64,000 nt of DNA from Vibrio marisflavi CECT 7928. Lineage in GTDB: Bacteria; Pseudomonadota; Gammaproteobacteria; Enterobacterales; Vibrionaceae. This document shows positions 50,639-59,381 of the stretch, piece by piece. Each line of letters opens with the position of its first letter. Position 1 is the first letter of the stretch. The notes beneath the pieces were generated by a model that was given only the letters and a program-made list of their open reading frames with translations, did not search any database and was not told the DNA's origin. Both the position numbers and the translations under genes were made by a program. The DNA is taken from contig NZ_CAKLDM010000001.1 in NCBI RefSeq assembly GCF_921294215.1, forward strand, positions 62,001 through 126,000, in the 5' to 3' direction.

Positions 50639-51941
50639 TTCTCACCAGAACGATTAACAGAAAGGTACACCGCATGACTGATAATACTGTTGTTTCACTG
50701 AATACACCACAAGACCCGCTCACTGAATTGATACGCCAAGGTGCAAGAGACTTAATTTCACAAGCTGTTGAAGCGGAGCTTCAGCAGCTGCTTACTCAAT
50801 ATCAGAATACGATGGTTGACGGCAAACAAGCCATAGTTCGCAATGGTTTCTTACCTGAGAGAACCTTACAAACAGGTGTCGGCGATGTGGAAGTGCAAAT
50901 TCCTAAGGTACGAGATCGCTCAGGGAATGGTGTTAAATTTAATAGCAGCTTGATACCACCGTATCTCAAGCGAACTAAAAACATAGCAACACTGCTCCCA
51001 CTGCTCTATCTCAAGGGGATATCGACGGGCGATATGCTACCCGCTCTTGAGTCGCTGCTCGGTAAGGATGCAAAAGGACTCTCAGCCAACAGTATCTGTC
51101 GCCTCAAGGAGCAATGGCATGAAGAATACGAGCAGTGGCGCAAACGAGACCTCGGTAAGCGTCGCTATGTCTACGTCTGGGCTGACGGTATTTACTGTCA
51201 CGTCAGAATGGACGACAAGCTCTGTTTGCTCGTCATTATTGGCGTCGATGACACTGGGCGCAAAGAAGTCCTTGGCGTTCTGGATGGTCATCGAGAGTCA
51301 GAAGCAAGTTGGACGGAACTCATTGAGCAGTTACGAGCACAGGGATTACAGTTAGCACCAAAGCTAGCCATCGGAGATGGCGCACTTGGTTTCTGGAAAG
51401 CGGTTGCTAAGTGCTGGCCTCAAACGGGTCAGCAGCGTTGCTGGGTACATAAGACAGCGAATGTGCTTAACAAGGTGCCCAAAAGTGTTCAGCCTAGGAT
51501 GAAGGAAGCACTGCAAGATATCTGGATGGCAGAGACCAGGAATGAGGCTTATCATGCCTTCTCAACCTTCCAGAAGCGCTTCGAAGCCAAGTACCCAAAA
51601 GCAACGGACTGCTTGGTGAAAGACAAAGCTGAAATGTTAGCGTTCTACGATTACCCAGCAGAGCACTGGGTTCATATCAGGACGACGAACCCGATAGAAT
51701 CAATGTTCGCCACAGTACGCTTGCGCACGAACAAGACGAAGAACTGTGGAAACAGAAAGACTACGTTGATGATGGCTTACAAGTTAATGCGCAGTGCAGA
51801 GACGAAGTGGCGTCGTCTACGAGGTTTTAAACTCCTGGCTGATGTTGTGAAAGATGTTCGCTTCATCGATGGGGTGAAAGAAATGGAGACTCATCAACAG
51901 GCTACTGCATGATCTCCATACACCACATTTGACAATAGCTC
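50576..51941 (+). mobile_element. IS256-family insertion sequence, copy 2 (in sctR)
   Basis: The element is 1,366 bp with the same ends (GAGCTAT... inverted repeats) and the same orientation as copy 1 at 17499. It is flanked by a perfect 9-bp duplication TTACGCAAT (50567-50575 and 51942-51950). The intact duplication and the identity with copy 1 point to recent transposition. Confidence 0.97.
50674..51912 (+). CDS. IS256/Mutator-family transposase, copy 2
   Basis: The 412-residue product is identical to that of copy 1, with the aspartates in YVYVWADGIY and KLAIGDGALG and the glutamate in TNPIESMFA. It is intact and presumably active. Confidence 0.97.
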   Translation: MTDNTVVSLNTPQDPLTELIRQGARDLISQAVEAELQQLLTQYQNTMVDGKQAIVRNGFLPERTLQTGVGDVEVQIPKVRDRSGNGVKFNSSLIPPYLKRTKNIATLLPLLYLKGISTGDMLPALESLLGKDAKGLSANSICRLKEQWHEEYEQWRKRDLGKRRYVYVWADGIYCHVRMDDKLCLLVIIGVDDTGRKEVLGVLDGHRESEASWTELIEQLRAQGLQLAPKLAIGDGALGFWKAVAKCWPQTGQQRCWVHKTANVLNKVPKSVQPRMKEALQDIWMAETRNEAYHAFSTFQKRFEAKYPKATDCLVKDKAEMLAFYDYPAEHWVHIRTTNPIESMFATVRLRTNKTKNCGNRKTTLMMAYKLMRSAETKWRRLRGFKLLADVVKDVRFIDGVKEMETHQQATA

Positions 51942-51950
51942 TTACGCAAT

Positions 51951-52475
51951 GCTTTGGGTATCCAACAAATTCCGCCGAATATGGCGATTTACGGCTTGGC
52001 GCTAATCTTGACGATGTTCATCATGGCGCCTGTTGGATTACAAATCGAAGATAACCTAAAACAGAACCCAATCGATCTAACATCTGATCAATTCTTCCAG
52101 CAAGTAGATAGCGGAGCATTAGCTCCTTACCGTGAGTTCTTAACTAAGCATACTGATCCAAAACAAGTGCGATTCTTCAGCGAAGTGGGTCATAAACTAT
52201 GGCCAGAGCATTATCAGCAGGAGCTTAATGAGGGCTCTCTCCTAGTCATGATTCCAGCCTTTACAGTGAGTCAACTTATAGAGGCGTTTAAGATCGGCTT
52301 GTTGCTATTTTTACCTTTTGTCGCGATTGATTTAATTGTCTCAAATGTATTGCTGGCAATGGGGATGATGATGGTTTCTCCGATGACCATATCACTACCA
52401 TTCAAGCTACTTATCTTTGTGTTGATGGGGGGCTGGGAAAAACTTCTGACTCAGCTGATGTTGTCGTACTCATGA
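51951..52475 (+). pseudogene. sctR: SctR 3' fragment
   Basis: After the IS the sctR frame resumes as ALGIQQIPPNMAIYGLALIL and continues through the conserved FLLEFL-like periplasmic part and the final membrane helices (LLLFLPFVAIDLIVSNVLLA, MGMMMVSPMTISLPFKLLIF). It lacks its own proper start; a TTG at 51954 could be used only fortuitously. Its 3' end overlaps sctS by 4 bp, so the rest of the operon is intact but may be affected by polarity. Confidence 0.94.
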
Positions 52476-52744
52476 GCCAAGGAATCATTATCAACCTCAC
52501 CTCTGAGCTTTTATGGCTAATATTGTGGCTCTCGCTCCCTGTTGTTGTGGTTGCTTCTGTTGTCGGCGTATTGATCAGTTTGATACAAGCGTTGACACAA
52601 GTTCAGGATCAGACAGTGCAGTTCTTGATTAAGCTTGTGGCAGTGAGTATCACTCTCGTCGTCAGCTATCACTGGATGGGAGGAACACTGCTAAATTACG
52701 CAAACATGGCGTTTGACCAGATCAGCCATATGGGTGCGCGATGA
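52472..52744 (+). CDS. sctS: SctS/SsaS export-gate protein
   Basis: The product has 90 residues with two membrane helices and the conserved loop SLIQALTQVQDQTVQFLIK of the FliQ/SctS family. It is a subunit of the inner-membrane export gate. It overlaps sctR and sctT by 4 bp each. Confidence 0.96.
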   Translation: MSQGIIINLTSELLWLILWLSLPVVVVASVVGVLISLIQALTQVQDQTVQFLIKLVAVSITLVVSYHWMGGTLLNYANMAFDQISHMGAR

Positions 52745-53523
52745 GTGACTTGATGGTTTGGGTATCAACATTGGCCATTTGTGTTCTTCGTCCACTCGGA
52801 GTTATGTTGCTGCTGCCTCTTTTCTCGCAAAAGTCGTTGGGGGGAGTGTTAATTCGCAATGCTCTGGTCATATTGATTGCTCTTCCTCTGCTCCCTGTTT
52901 ACCGAGATTTACCCCTATTGTCATCACCAGAAATGTTGCCGTTCACCGAGCTAATGTTGCGTGAGCTGTTTATTGGCATCTGCATTGGGTTTTCAGCCGC
53001 GATTCCATTCTGGGCGATAGATGTCGCAGGGTTTGTCATAGATACCATGCGTGGTGCTTCAATGTCGACGGTGTACAACCCTTTATTGGGTACTCAAGCA
53101 TCAGTGTTCGGGATTTTATTTAGCCAAGTTCTGACGGTACTTTTTCTCGTTACAGGTGGATTTAATAAGCTGCTAAATGGCATTTATAACTCGTACAACA
53201 GTTTGCCAATGGGGAAGGAAATCGTCTTTAGTAAAGGCTTTCTCAATTTCTTAAGCCACGAGTGGCACTTGATGTTTGAGCTCGCTATAAGTTTTGCCTT
53301 ACCAGCGATGGTGATCATGCTTATGGTTGATTTGGCTTTGGGGCTGATTAACCGTTCAGCGCAGCAGCTAAATGTGTTTTTCTTGTCCATGCCGATAAAA
53401 TCCGCGATGGCGATTTTACTTATTCTACTTAGCCTCAATTTTTCCTTTGGCCATTTCTTGCAGCGAATGAACTTGTTCGAGTATCAAATCCAAAACTTGT
53501 TGGTTGAGATGAGAGGCGACTAA
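52741..53523 (+). CDS. sctT: SctT/SsaT export-gate protein
   Basis: The product has 260 residues with about six membrane segments and FliR/SctT features (RPLGVMLLLPLF, LREFIG-like LRELFIGICIGFSAAIPFWA, DTMRGASMSTVYNPLLGTQA). It forms the gate with SctR and SctS. It is intact and followed directly by sctU. Confidence 0.96.
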   Translation: MSDLMVWVSTLAICVLRPLGVMLLLPLFSQKSLGGVLIRNALVILIALPLLPVYRDLPLLSSPEMLPFTELMLRELFIGICIGFSAAIPFWAIDVAGFVIDTMRGASMSTVYNPLLGTQASVFGILFSQVLTVLFLVTGGFNKLLNGIYNSYNSLPMGKEIVFSKGFLNFLSHEWHLMFELAISFALPAMVIMLMVDLALGLINRSAQQLNVFFLSMPIKSAMAILLILLSLNFSFGHFLQRMNLFEYQIQNLLVEMRGD

Positions 53524-54573
53524 GTGGCAGAGAAAACGGAAAAACCTACTCAGAAGAAGATAAAAGACGCTCGAAAAAAAGGCCAAGTTGCTAAGAGTAA
53601 TGAAGTGACTACGGGAGTTCAGCTGGCGGCGATATTGCTGTTTTTCTACTTTCAAGGCACGAGTTTGATGGTTGGAATGCAAGATATTATAACCGTGACA
53701 CTCGACTCCCTTAACCTTCCAATAGAAAGGGCGTTTGGCAATATCGTTGGAGCTTTCATGGAGTTTACTCTTCATTTTGGAGTGGGCTTAGCGCTGATGT
53801 TGATATTTATTACTTTGCTGACGATTATTGCGCAGATAGGCCCTTTATTTGCGCCGGAGTCTATCCAGCCTAAAGGTGAGAAGATAAATCCGCTAAGCAA
53901 CTTTAAGAATATTTTCTCCATGAAGAGTTTATTTGAGCTGTTCAAGTCATGTCTGAAAGTCGCGCTCTTATCGATTATTTTTGCTTATATATTAAATAAA
54001 TACAGTAGTTCATTGCAGTTTCTACCTCTGTGCGGTTTGGAGTGTGGGTTATCTGTCACTGCTACATTATGTTTTTGGCTGTGGGGCTGCTTAATTGCTT
54101 TTTATGTAGTGTTTGGTGCGTTAGATTTTGCTTTCCAAAAGCATACGACGATGAAGCAATTGATGATGTCTAAGGAAGACATTAAGCAAGAACATAAGGA
54201 TTCAGAAGGCAACCCTGAAATTAAGCAAAAGCGTAAGGAAACCCACAAAGAAATCCAAAGTGGCAGCCTTGCCGATAACGTAAAGAAATCCTCTGTCCTT
54301 GTTAGAAACCCAACCCACCTAGCTGTTTGCTTGTTTTATCAAGAGGGTGAAACTCCGCTGCCGAAAGTGCTTGAAAAAGGGCGCGGAGAAATGGCGCTAC
54401 ATATGGTAAAACTTGCTGAGAAATATAATGTCCCCGTTGTGGAGAATGTCCCTTTGGCTCGGGCACTAATGGCGAACGTAGAATCTGAACAATATATCCC
54501 CGAGTCATTATTTGAACCTGTAGCTGAAATACTAAGAGCAATAAATAATATCGACTACGATAGTGATGATTAA
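53524..54573 (+). CDS. sctU: SctU/SsaU autoprotease switch protein
   Basis: The product has 349 residues from GTG 53524, immediately after the sctT stop. The start AEKTEKPTQKKIKDARKKGQ is the family signature. Four membrane segments precede a cytosolic domain with the self-cleavage motif NPTH in VLVRNPTHLAVCLFYQEGE. It switches substrate specificity after needle completion. Its stop overlaps the stop of a convergent acetyltransferase gene by 4 bp. Confidence 0.97.
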   Translation: MAEKTEKPTQKKIKDARKKGQVAKSNEVTTGVQLAAILLFFYFQGTSLMVGMQDIITVTLDSLNLPIERAFGNIVGAFMEFTLHFGVGLALMLIFITLLTIIAQIGPLFAPESIQPKGEKINPLSNFKNIFSMKSLFELFKSCLKVALLSIIFAYILNKYSSSLQFLPLCGLECGLSVTATLCFWLWGCLIAFYVVFGALDFAFQKHTTMKQLMMSKEDIKQEHKDSEGNPEIKQKRKETHKEIQSGSLADNVKKSSVLVRNPTHLAVCLFYQEGETPLPKVLEKGRGEMALHMVKLAEKYNVPVVENVPLARALMANVESEQYIPESLFEPVAEILRAINNIDYDSDD

Positions 54574-55202
54574 AGTACATTATTGGGCTCATCGAGGTAT
54601 TTTGCCATAAGCACCACATCTATGTATTTTCCAGGCCCTAGCTTTTTTGCTTTATGCCTCACACCCTCTTGGAAAAATCCAAACTTTTTATAACATCGAA
54701 TAGCGCTACTATTATTTGCCAGCACTTCGAGCTCTATTTTTTCAAAGCCTCGCTGCTGTGCCTTTTCTAATGTGTCTTTCAATAATTGACTCGCAATACC
54801 ACACCCTCGATACCCTTTTACTACAAATATAGATAGAACTCCGATATGAGGTGCCCCTTCATATCTTCGGGAATAAATATCACACGATCCAACTAATGCA
54901 TTGTTATATTTGGTAATTAGGTGCAGCTCTTGCTGTTTGATGTTATTGAGGCACCATTCTCTTACATACTCATAGCTAGGTGGTATCGTTTTAATATAGT
55001 GATTTCTCTCACGTATTATATTTGTATACGCCAGATAGAAACTATTAATGTCATCACAAGATAAGTTTTCCATAAAAATATAATAAACATTGTTCATGCC
55101 TGAATGAATATCACAACTGTCATATATATTAAACAAATGCTTACTTTTCATAGAATATATATGAAAGGTGTTGGGAATATTTAAAAGAACAAAGTTGTCC
55201 AA
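54570..55202 (-). CDS. GNAT-family N-acetyltransferase
   Basis: The product has 210 residues. The C-terminal half holds the acetyl-CoA-binding motif (VVKGYRGCGIASQLLKDTLE) and the ending AIRCYKKFGFFQEG, both typical of GNAT enzymes that acetylate amino groups of proteins or small molecules. The N-terminal 80 residues are less typical. It overlaps the sctU stop and is divergent from a candidate effector gene. There is no signal peptide. Substrate unknown. A link to the T3SS is positional only. Confidence 0.8.
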   Translation of the reverse strand: MDNFVLLNIPNTFHIYSMKSKHLFNIYDSCDIHSGMNNVYYIFMENLSCDDINSFYLAYTNIIRERNHYIKTIPPSYEYVREWCLNNIKQQELHLITKYNNALVGSCDIYSRRYEGAPHIGVLSIFVVKGYRGCGIASQLLKDTLEKAQQRGFEKIELEVLANNSSAIRCYKKFGFFQEGVRHKAKKLGPGKYIDVVLMAKYLDEPNNVL

Positions 55203-55254
55203 CTGATAGCATGAGAGCGATGAAGATATTCTTTGTGCAACCGAGGTAATGAAG

Positions 55255-57393
55255 ATGGATAATGTAGGAGCGTATGTACCGCCACGTCATGATGGTGGAA
55301 ATAGGCATATTAGAGGCGGAAGTTTAAAACAGTTGAGCACACTCACTACTGGAAATGGTCAATTTCAACAGCTGGCAGTATCGCACAAGACTAGAGGTGG
55401 ACATAGCCAAGAGACATCCGTTGTTGAACCAAAAAAATACTTCAATGTAGACCCAGTGAGTAGCTTTACCTATAAGAATAAATTTAGAACTAGTGATAAT
55501 ACAAAGTATAGGCTTGGGACGAGTCATAGTCAGTTGTGCAGTTCAATAAAAGGCAAATGTCAAAAGTCACCTGAGTCTGGCTCAGAAGTTTTGAAACATC
55601 GTGGCATTAACAAATGTCGTGATTCGGTAAAAGCTATGGTTGAGAATCAAGACAAGCAAATGCGACCAGAAAGTAGCTCACATATGAGGGAACTACTATT
55701 AACCGAAACATTAGCACGCCAGCTAGATGAAATTGACGGTATAAATGATCGTGAGAGAGCCGGTGAAGAGATAAAGAAAACGCTGGACTGGATCGATAGC
55801 ATGCTCGCTTCTGAAGCATTGACTAGCATAAATGTTGGCGGCGAACTGAAAGAAGAGAAATTGAAGCACCAAGAAAACTTAAATAGCGATACCAAAAGCT
55901 TAGCTCATAGCGTACCGTTGGTGAATATCGAAAGCTCACAATCTCAAGGTTCGGTTCAGCATCAAGGTACAGGCTTTCCTACATTGAATGAAACTCTAAT
56001 GAATGTTAGAGAGCAGCTTATTCAAACCGAGTTGGAAATGGCTGTCGATTCTTGTGCTACAGAGGCAAGCCTGAAGTGGACTGAAATCCATGGACAAATC
56101 ACTTCCATGGACCAAGAAATAAACCAATTAAACTCAGGTACTTCGCAAGGCCTATCTATCGTGCCGGATTCAAACTTGGACAAAACGAGAGATGCAATTG
56201 GTAGTAAATGTGAACAATATAAAGAGAGCTTCAATGATGGCATTGAACCAATTACTCAAGCAATGACCAGCCAGGCTAAATGGACTAAAGATGTTAAAGA
56301 GGCCATCGGTGGATTGAAGTCGTTAAGTTCGGGGCTTGCGCAAAATTGCAGTACTGCTGAAGGCAGAGCTGAGTGGACTCGGGAACTCAAGCAGTGGCAT
56401 ACCAAGCATCAAAACCTACTACTGCCAAATAGTGACGGTAAGCTGAGCAAAGCGCAGCAACAATTAACTTCGTTGACTGAAGATCTACAGAGTATTGTCG
56501 ATGCTGAAGCGAACAAAAATGAAACGCGTCAACTGAACGCTAGGATTGACCATTGGTCGGATAAAGCTTTGCAGGCATTAGAGTTAAGTAGTGATGCATT
56601 ACTTAGCCCTGAAGAACATGATCATGAACCACTGACGCTACACTCAAAAGATCAAGATAGACTGACCGCTATATCGCAGAAACAGGATAAAACCAGCAAA
56701 TTTAAGATTGGTGACAGAAACGAGTTTGAGCCTACTAGGCATAAAGACGAATACAACGAAACAGTCGCCAAAGTAAATAAAAGCGTTCAGCAAGAGCTGA
56801 GTGGAAGAATACTTAAGCTCAACCAAAGCATCGATAAGCAAGCGAAATCTACGTTGACCACTATGGTGAATATTGGTTTAAGAGGTCACAACGATTATAT
56901 CAGTCATCTTAAAAAACATATCGATGATGACGGTTGCAAACATCTAGAGAATGGCGGCTACGAGAGATTATCTCAGTCGGTAGAGAAGTCAAAACAGCTT
57001 GCGTTAGAGATGGCTTCTCATCACCCTGTGGATCAGACGGGGCATGATTTAGCGGAAAAAATTGCCAAGATGGATACTCAAGTGGTAGAGACCCTTAAAC
57101 AGCAGAAGGAGTTTGTTGGCAAGAGTCTTTTTTCTAACCACAGAGAGAAGTTGATGAGCTCTTTTTCCCCACACATGAAGCAGTACGCTTATTTTGACCA
57201 CCCTTCGTATTCCACTCTAAAAGAGAACATGCAAAGTGTTGTCAAAGACCCGAGGTTTCAAGAGAGAGTCGCTGAAAATATGCGAGTGCATGGTGCTGAC
57301 ATTGATGAACTGATCGGTGATGAGAATATTGTTCAGCTGAGACCTCAACAACGTGTCGAAGACGAACTGGTTGAAAACCAAGTCGCGGTATAA
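55255..57393 (+). CDS. Candidate large T3SS effector, unrecognised
   Basis: The product has 712 residues from ATG 55255, which has GAGG 8 bases upstream; the ATG two codons earlier is only 2 bases from it. It begins MDNVGAYVPPRHDGG, like other probable substrates here. It is hydrophilic and mostly helical, with coiled-coil-like stretches, has no signal peptide or membrane span, and resembles no family I know. Two CesT-like chaperone genes follow at once on the same strand. It may bind host cytoskeletal or membrane factors, but this is speculation. Confidence 0.6.
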   Translation: MDNVGAYVPPRHDGGNRHIRGGSLKQLSTLTTGNGQFQQLAVSHKTRGGHSQETSVVEPKKYFNVDPVSSFTYKNKFRTSDNTKYRLGTSHSQLCSSIKGKCQKSPESGSEVLKHRGINKCRDSVKAMVENQDKQMRPESSSHMRELLLTETLARQLDEIDGINDRERAGEEIKKTLDWIDSMLASEALTSINVGGELKEEKLKHQENLNSDTKSLAHSVPLVNIESSQSQGSVQHQGTGFPTLNETLMNVREQLIQTELEMAVDSCATEASLKWTEIHGQITSMDQEINQLNSGTSQGLSIVPDSNLDKTRDAIGSKCEQYKESFNDGIEPITQAMTSQAKWTKDVKEAIGGLKSLSSGLAQNCSTAEGRAEWTRELKQWHTKHQNLLLPNSDGKLSKAQQQLTSLTEDLQSIVDAEANKNETRQLNARIDHWSDKALQALELSSDALLSPEEHDHEPLTLHSKDQDRLTAISQKQDKTSKFKIGDRNEFEPTRHKDEYNETVAKVNKSVQQELSGRILKLNQSIDKQAKSTLTTMVNIGLRGHNDYISHLKKHIDDDGCKHLENGGYERLSQSVEKSKQLALEMASHHPVDQTGHDLAEKIAKMDTQVVETLKQQKEFVGKSLFSNHREKLMSSFSPHMKQYAYFDHPSYSTLKENMQSVVKDPRFQERVAENMRVHGADIDELIGDENIVQLRPQQRVEDELVENQVAV

Positions 57394-57405
57394 GCGTAAG
57401 GTGAA

Positions 57406-57849
57406 ATGATGGATGTAGTTAGCATAAAAGACTTTCTCCAAAGTGAGTTCGAGGTTTCATTTGAAGACATAAACTCAAACACACTGAGAATCGACGATAG
57501 TTTGGCTGTTATCAATATTAGCGATGAGGGCGTATTGCGAATAGATGTTCCTTTGTACCCAGAAGCTCTAATAAAGGATAACCATCAGTTAATAGAGAAA
57601 GTTGCAAGAATAAATGGTTTATTCTCGGCTCAAGATATGAGTTGTTCTTACTCAATGACAGATACAAATATTCTTTGTATTTCGGAAGTGATAGATGCAG
57701 CTAGTTTAAATTCAACTGATTTGCTTAAAGATACGTTAGTGGCTATTTCGAAGCGAAAAAGTAAGTTTAAAAACTTCTTAGTTGACTTTGATAAAGACGT
57801 CGTATTGCACAAACAAGAGACGGTAACGAGTCAGTTCAACTTTGCTTAA
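57406..57849 (+). CDS. Putative T3SS effector chaperone (CesT-like)
   Basis: The product has 147 residues. It shows a CesT-like order of helix, strands, a loop (EKVARINGLFSAQDMSCSYS) and strand-helix, and is acidic in its first half. It starts 12 bp after the large candidate effector and precedes a second chaperone gene by 20 bp. Assignment is by size, fold pattern and position. Confidence 0.62.
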   Translation: MMDVVSIKDFLQSEFEVSFEDINSNTLRIDDSLAVINISDEGVLRIDVPLYPEALIKDNHQLIEKVARINGLFSAQDMSCSYSMTDTNILCISEVIDAASLNSTDLLKDTLVAISKRKSKFKNFLVDFDKDVVLHKQETVTSQFNFA

Positions 57850-57869
57850 AAAATAGTTTGGAGCGTACT

Positions 57870-58253
57870 ATGGAGACTAAAGAAGTTTTAGATGTTGTCA
57901 GTGAGCTTACTCAGCAGAAAGCGGTGAGTTTTCCTTTTACTATGGATTATGTATATTTTGGGGAGACAAGTAACACCGCATATGGAATAAGCTTTTACTC
58001 AGAACAGAATAAGTTGGTTTTGGAAAGTGAAATACCTTCAAATAGTGATAGGCTAGCAGAAAGAATATTGAAGTCTAATAGCCATTGGCTTGATGACTCG
58101 ATATCGCACTTATATCTATCTCATGACGATAAGGCAGTTTTAGTTTCTTCTATTGACTACCAGGAAATAGAAGAAATGGAGTTAGGGAAACGGATTGTTA
58201 GCTTTACTGAAGCGTGCAACAAAATGCGAATCAGACTGGATAACGCCATTTAG
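57870..58253 (+). CDS. CesT-type T3SS chaperone
   Basis: The product has 127 residues from ATG 57870, which has GGAG 6 bases upstream; a TTG four codons earlier overlaps that site. It follows the CesT pattern with an N-terminal helix, strands and ILKSNSHWLDDSISHLYLSH in place of the LLxAN loop. It is probably paired with the preceding chaperone and the 712-residue candidate effector. A strong terminator follows. Confidence 0.68.
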   Translation: METKEVLDVVSELTQQKAVSFPFTMDYVYFGETSNTAYGISFYSEQNKLVLESEIPSNSDRLAERILKSNSHWLDDSISHLYLSHDDKAVLVSSIDYQEIEEMELGKRIVSFTEACNKMRIRLDNAI

Positions 58254-58277
58254 AAACATCATAAAGTTCCACTAATT

Positions 58278-58308
58278 AAAAGGCCATCACTTTTGTGATG
58301 GCCTTTTT
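58278..58308 (+). terminator. Strong intrinsic terminator
   Basis: GGCCATCAC pairs with GTGATGGCC around TTTT, with A-run before and TTTTT after, so it could work in both directions. It ends the candidate effector-chaperone operon. Confidence 0.93.
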
Positions 58309-58339
58309 GCTTAAATATTCTTTATTGCTGTCAGTATCT

Positions 58340-58349
58340 GTTCACTATT
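58340..58349 (+). promoter_or_regulatory. Shared GTTCACTATT motif (site 3)
   Basis: This string lies 73 bp before the first gene of the translocon operon and is identical to those at 27578 and 30455. It suggests common control of translocon, the 838-residue candidate effector and possibly the L,D-transpeptidase. Confidence 0.4.
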
Positions 58350-58422
58350 GAGCATATTTGAAAGCTTAATTTCTTTTATATCGATAATCTAAACCCGTAC
58401 TTTGATAAAACGGGAGTGATTC

Positions 58423-58770
58423 ATGAGCTCATCAATATCGGTAGAAAAATCAATAGCGGATTTAGCGCGTCAGCACAAGGAGCTGGAAAAACTAATTCAG
58501 GAATTCCAGTCTTTGCGTGGAGAGGTTCAGACTTTGCAAACCAAGGCTGAACATAATCCAGCGTTAGCTGAAAAACTCGCTCAAGTACAAACAGTATTGG
58601 AGCGTGAAGTGGGACCTAAAGGTGAGTTAGTTAAAGGGGCATTCGCAGAAATGAAGCAAGAGGCTCTAAAAGTGCAACAAGGTTTTAAGTTGCCAGTTGC
58701 TGCAGACGCTTCACCAGGTTCTAAGGATAAAAAAGAGGCGAAGAAGTTTAAGTCGCGTCAATTTATCTAG
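58423..58770 (+). CDS. SseA-like translocon chaperone
   Basis: The product has 115 residues, a long coiled coil (ADLARQHKELEKLIQEFQSL onward) with a basic tail (KDKKEAKKFKSRQ). It is of the size and type of SseA/CesA-like chaperones that keep the filament and translocator subunits soluble. It is the first gene before the sseB-like gene, as sseA is in SPI-2. A GGGAG site precedes the ATG. Sequence similarity is not strong enough for a firm symbol. Confidence 0.65.
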   Translation: MSSSISVEKSIADLARQHKELEKLIQEFQSLRGEVQTLQTKAEHNPALAEKLAQVQTVLEREVGPKGELVKGAFAEMKQEALKVQQGFKLPVAADASPGSKDKKEAKKFKSRQFI

Positions 58771-58806
58771 CAGTCTCATCCACCAATTTAAAAGAGAGGA
58801 AGTGCT

Positions 58807-59373
58807 ATGGATAATGTTCAAAACTCAAACACAATGGTTCAGCAAGCTTACGCTTCGCAAAGCGATGGCTTAACGACTTTAGATATGAGCTCGATGTCTA
58901 TCGACAACATTCTTCAATATGTAGTGTTGACGCTCATGCAAACTCGGGACAATGCGGCCAATTCTATTCAAGGTTTAATGGCTTCTGTTCAAGCCAACAA
59001 TAAAACTGCCAGTGATATACAGAATGAAGCATCAGCGGTGCAAGGCAAGATACCGGCTAAAGATACTGACACCGTCAGTAAATCGGACATACAAAGCATC
59101 ATTGATGATTGTGGGAATCTAGGTGTAAAGCTCAACGGCGAAGATCCCCAAACTTGGCTAAATGGCAAAAGTGACCCATTGAAAAAGTCAGACTTAGTCG
59201 AACTTAACGGATACTTAAACCAAGCCGCTTCGGACGCTAACCAAGTCGGGCAGAACCAGCAAACCATGCTATCCCAGAATGTGCAGAACTTAGGCAACAT
59301 CCAGAAAAACATTTCCGCTGTATTGAGTAAGTTGATCGACATTCTAAAAGACATTATTGGCATTATTCGATAG
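58807..59373 (+). CDS. sseB: SseB/EspA/EseB-like filament translocator (SctA)
   Basis: The product has 188 residues, the size of SseB/EspA/EseB. It begins MDNVQNSNTMVQQAYASQSD, and its C-terminal third (QNQQTMLSQNVQNLGNIQKN then ISAVLSKLIDILKDIIGIIR) is the amphipathic helix that polymerises these filaments. It would form the sheath between needle tip and host membrane. It lies between the SseA-like and SscA-like chaperone genes, the SPI-2 order. Confidence 0.82.
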   Translation: MDNVQNSNTMVQQAYASQSDGLTTLDMSSMSIDNILQYVVLTLMQTRDNAANSIQGLMASVQANNKTASDIQNEASAVQGKIPAKDTDTVSKSDIQSIIDDCGNLGVKLNGEDPQTWLNGKSDPLKKSDLVELNGYLNQAASDANQVGQNQQTMLSQNVQNLGNIQKNISAVLSKLIDILKDIIGIIR

Positions 59374-59381
59374 GACTCGCT

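Noticed and set aside
17499..51941. The 34-kb IS-bounded segment as one composite transposon
   Set aside because: The two IS copies each have their own complete and different 9-bp duplication, showing two independent insertions into pre-existing genes.
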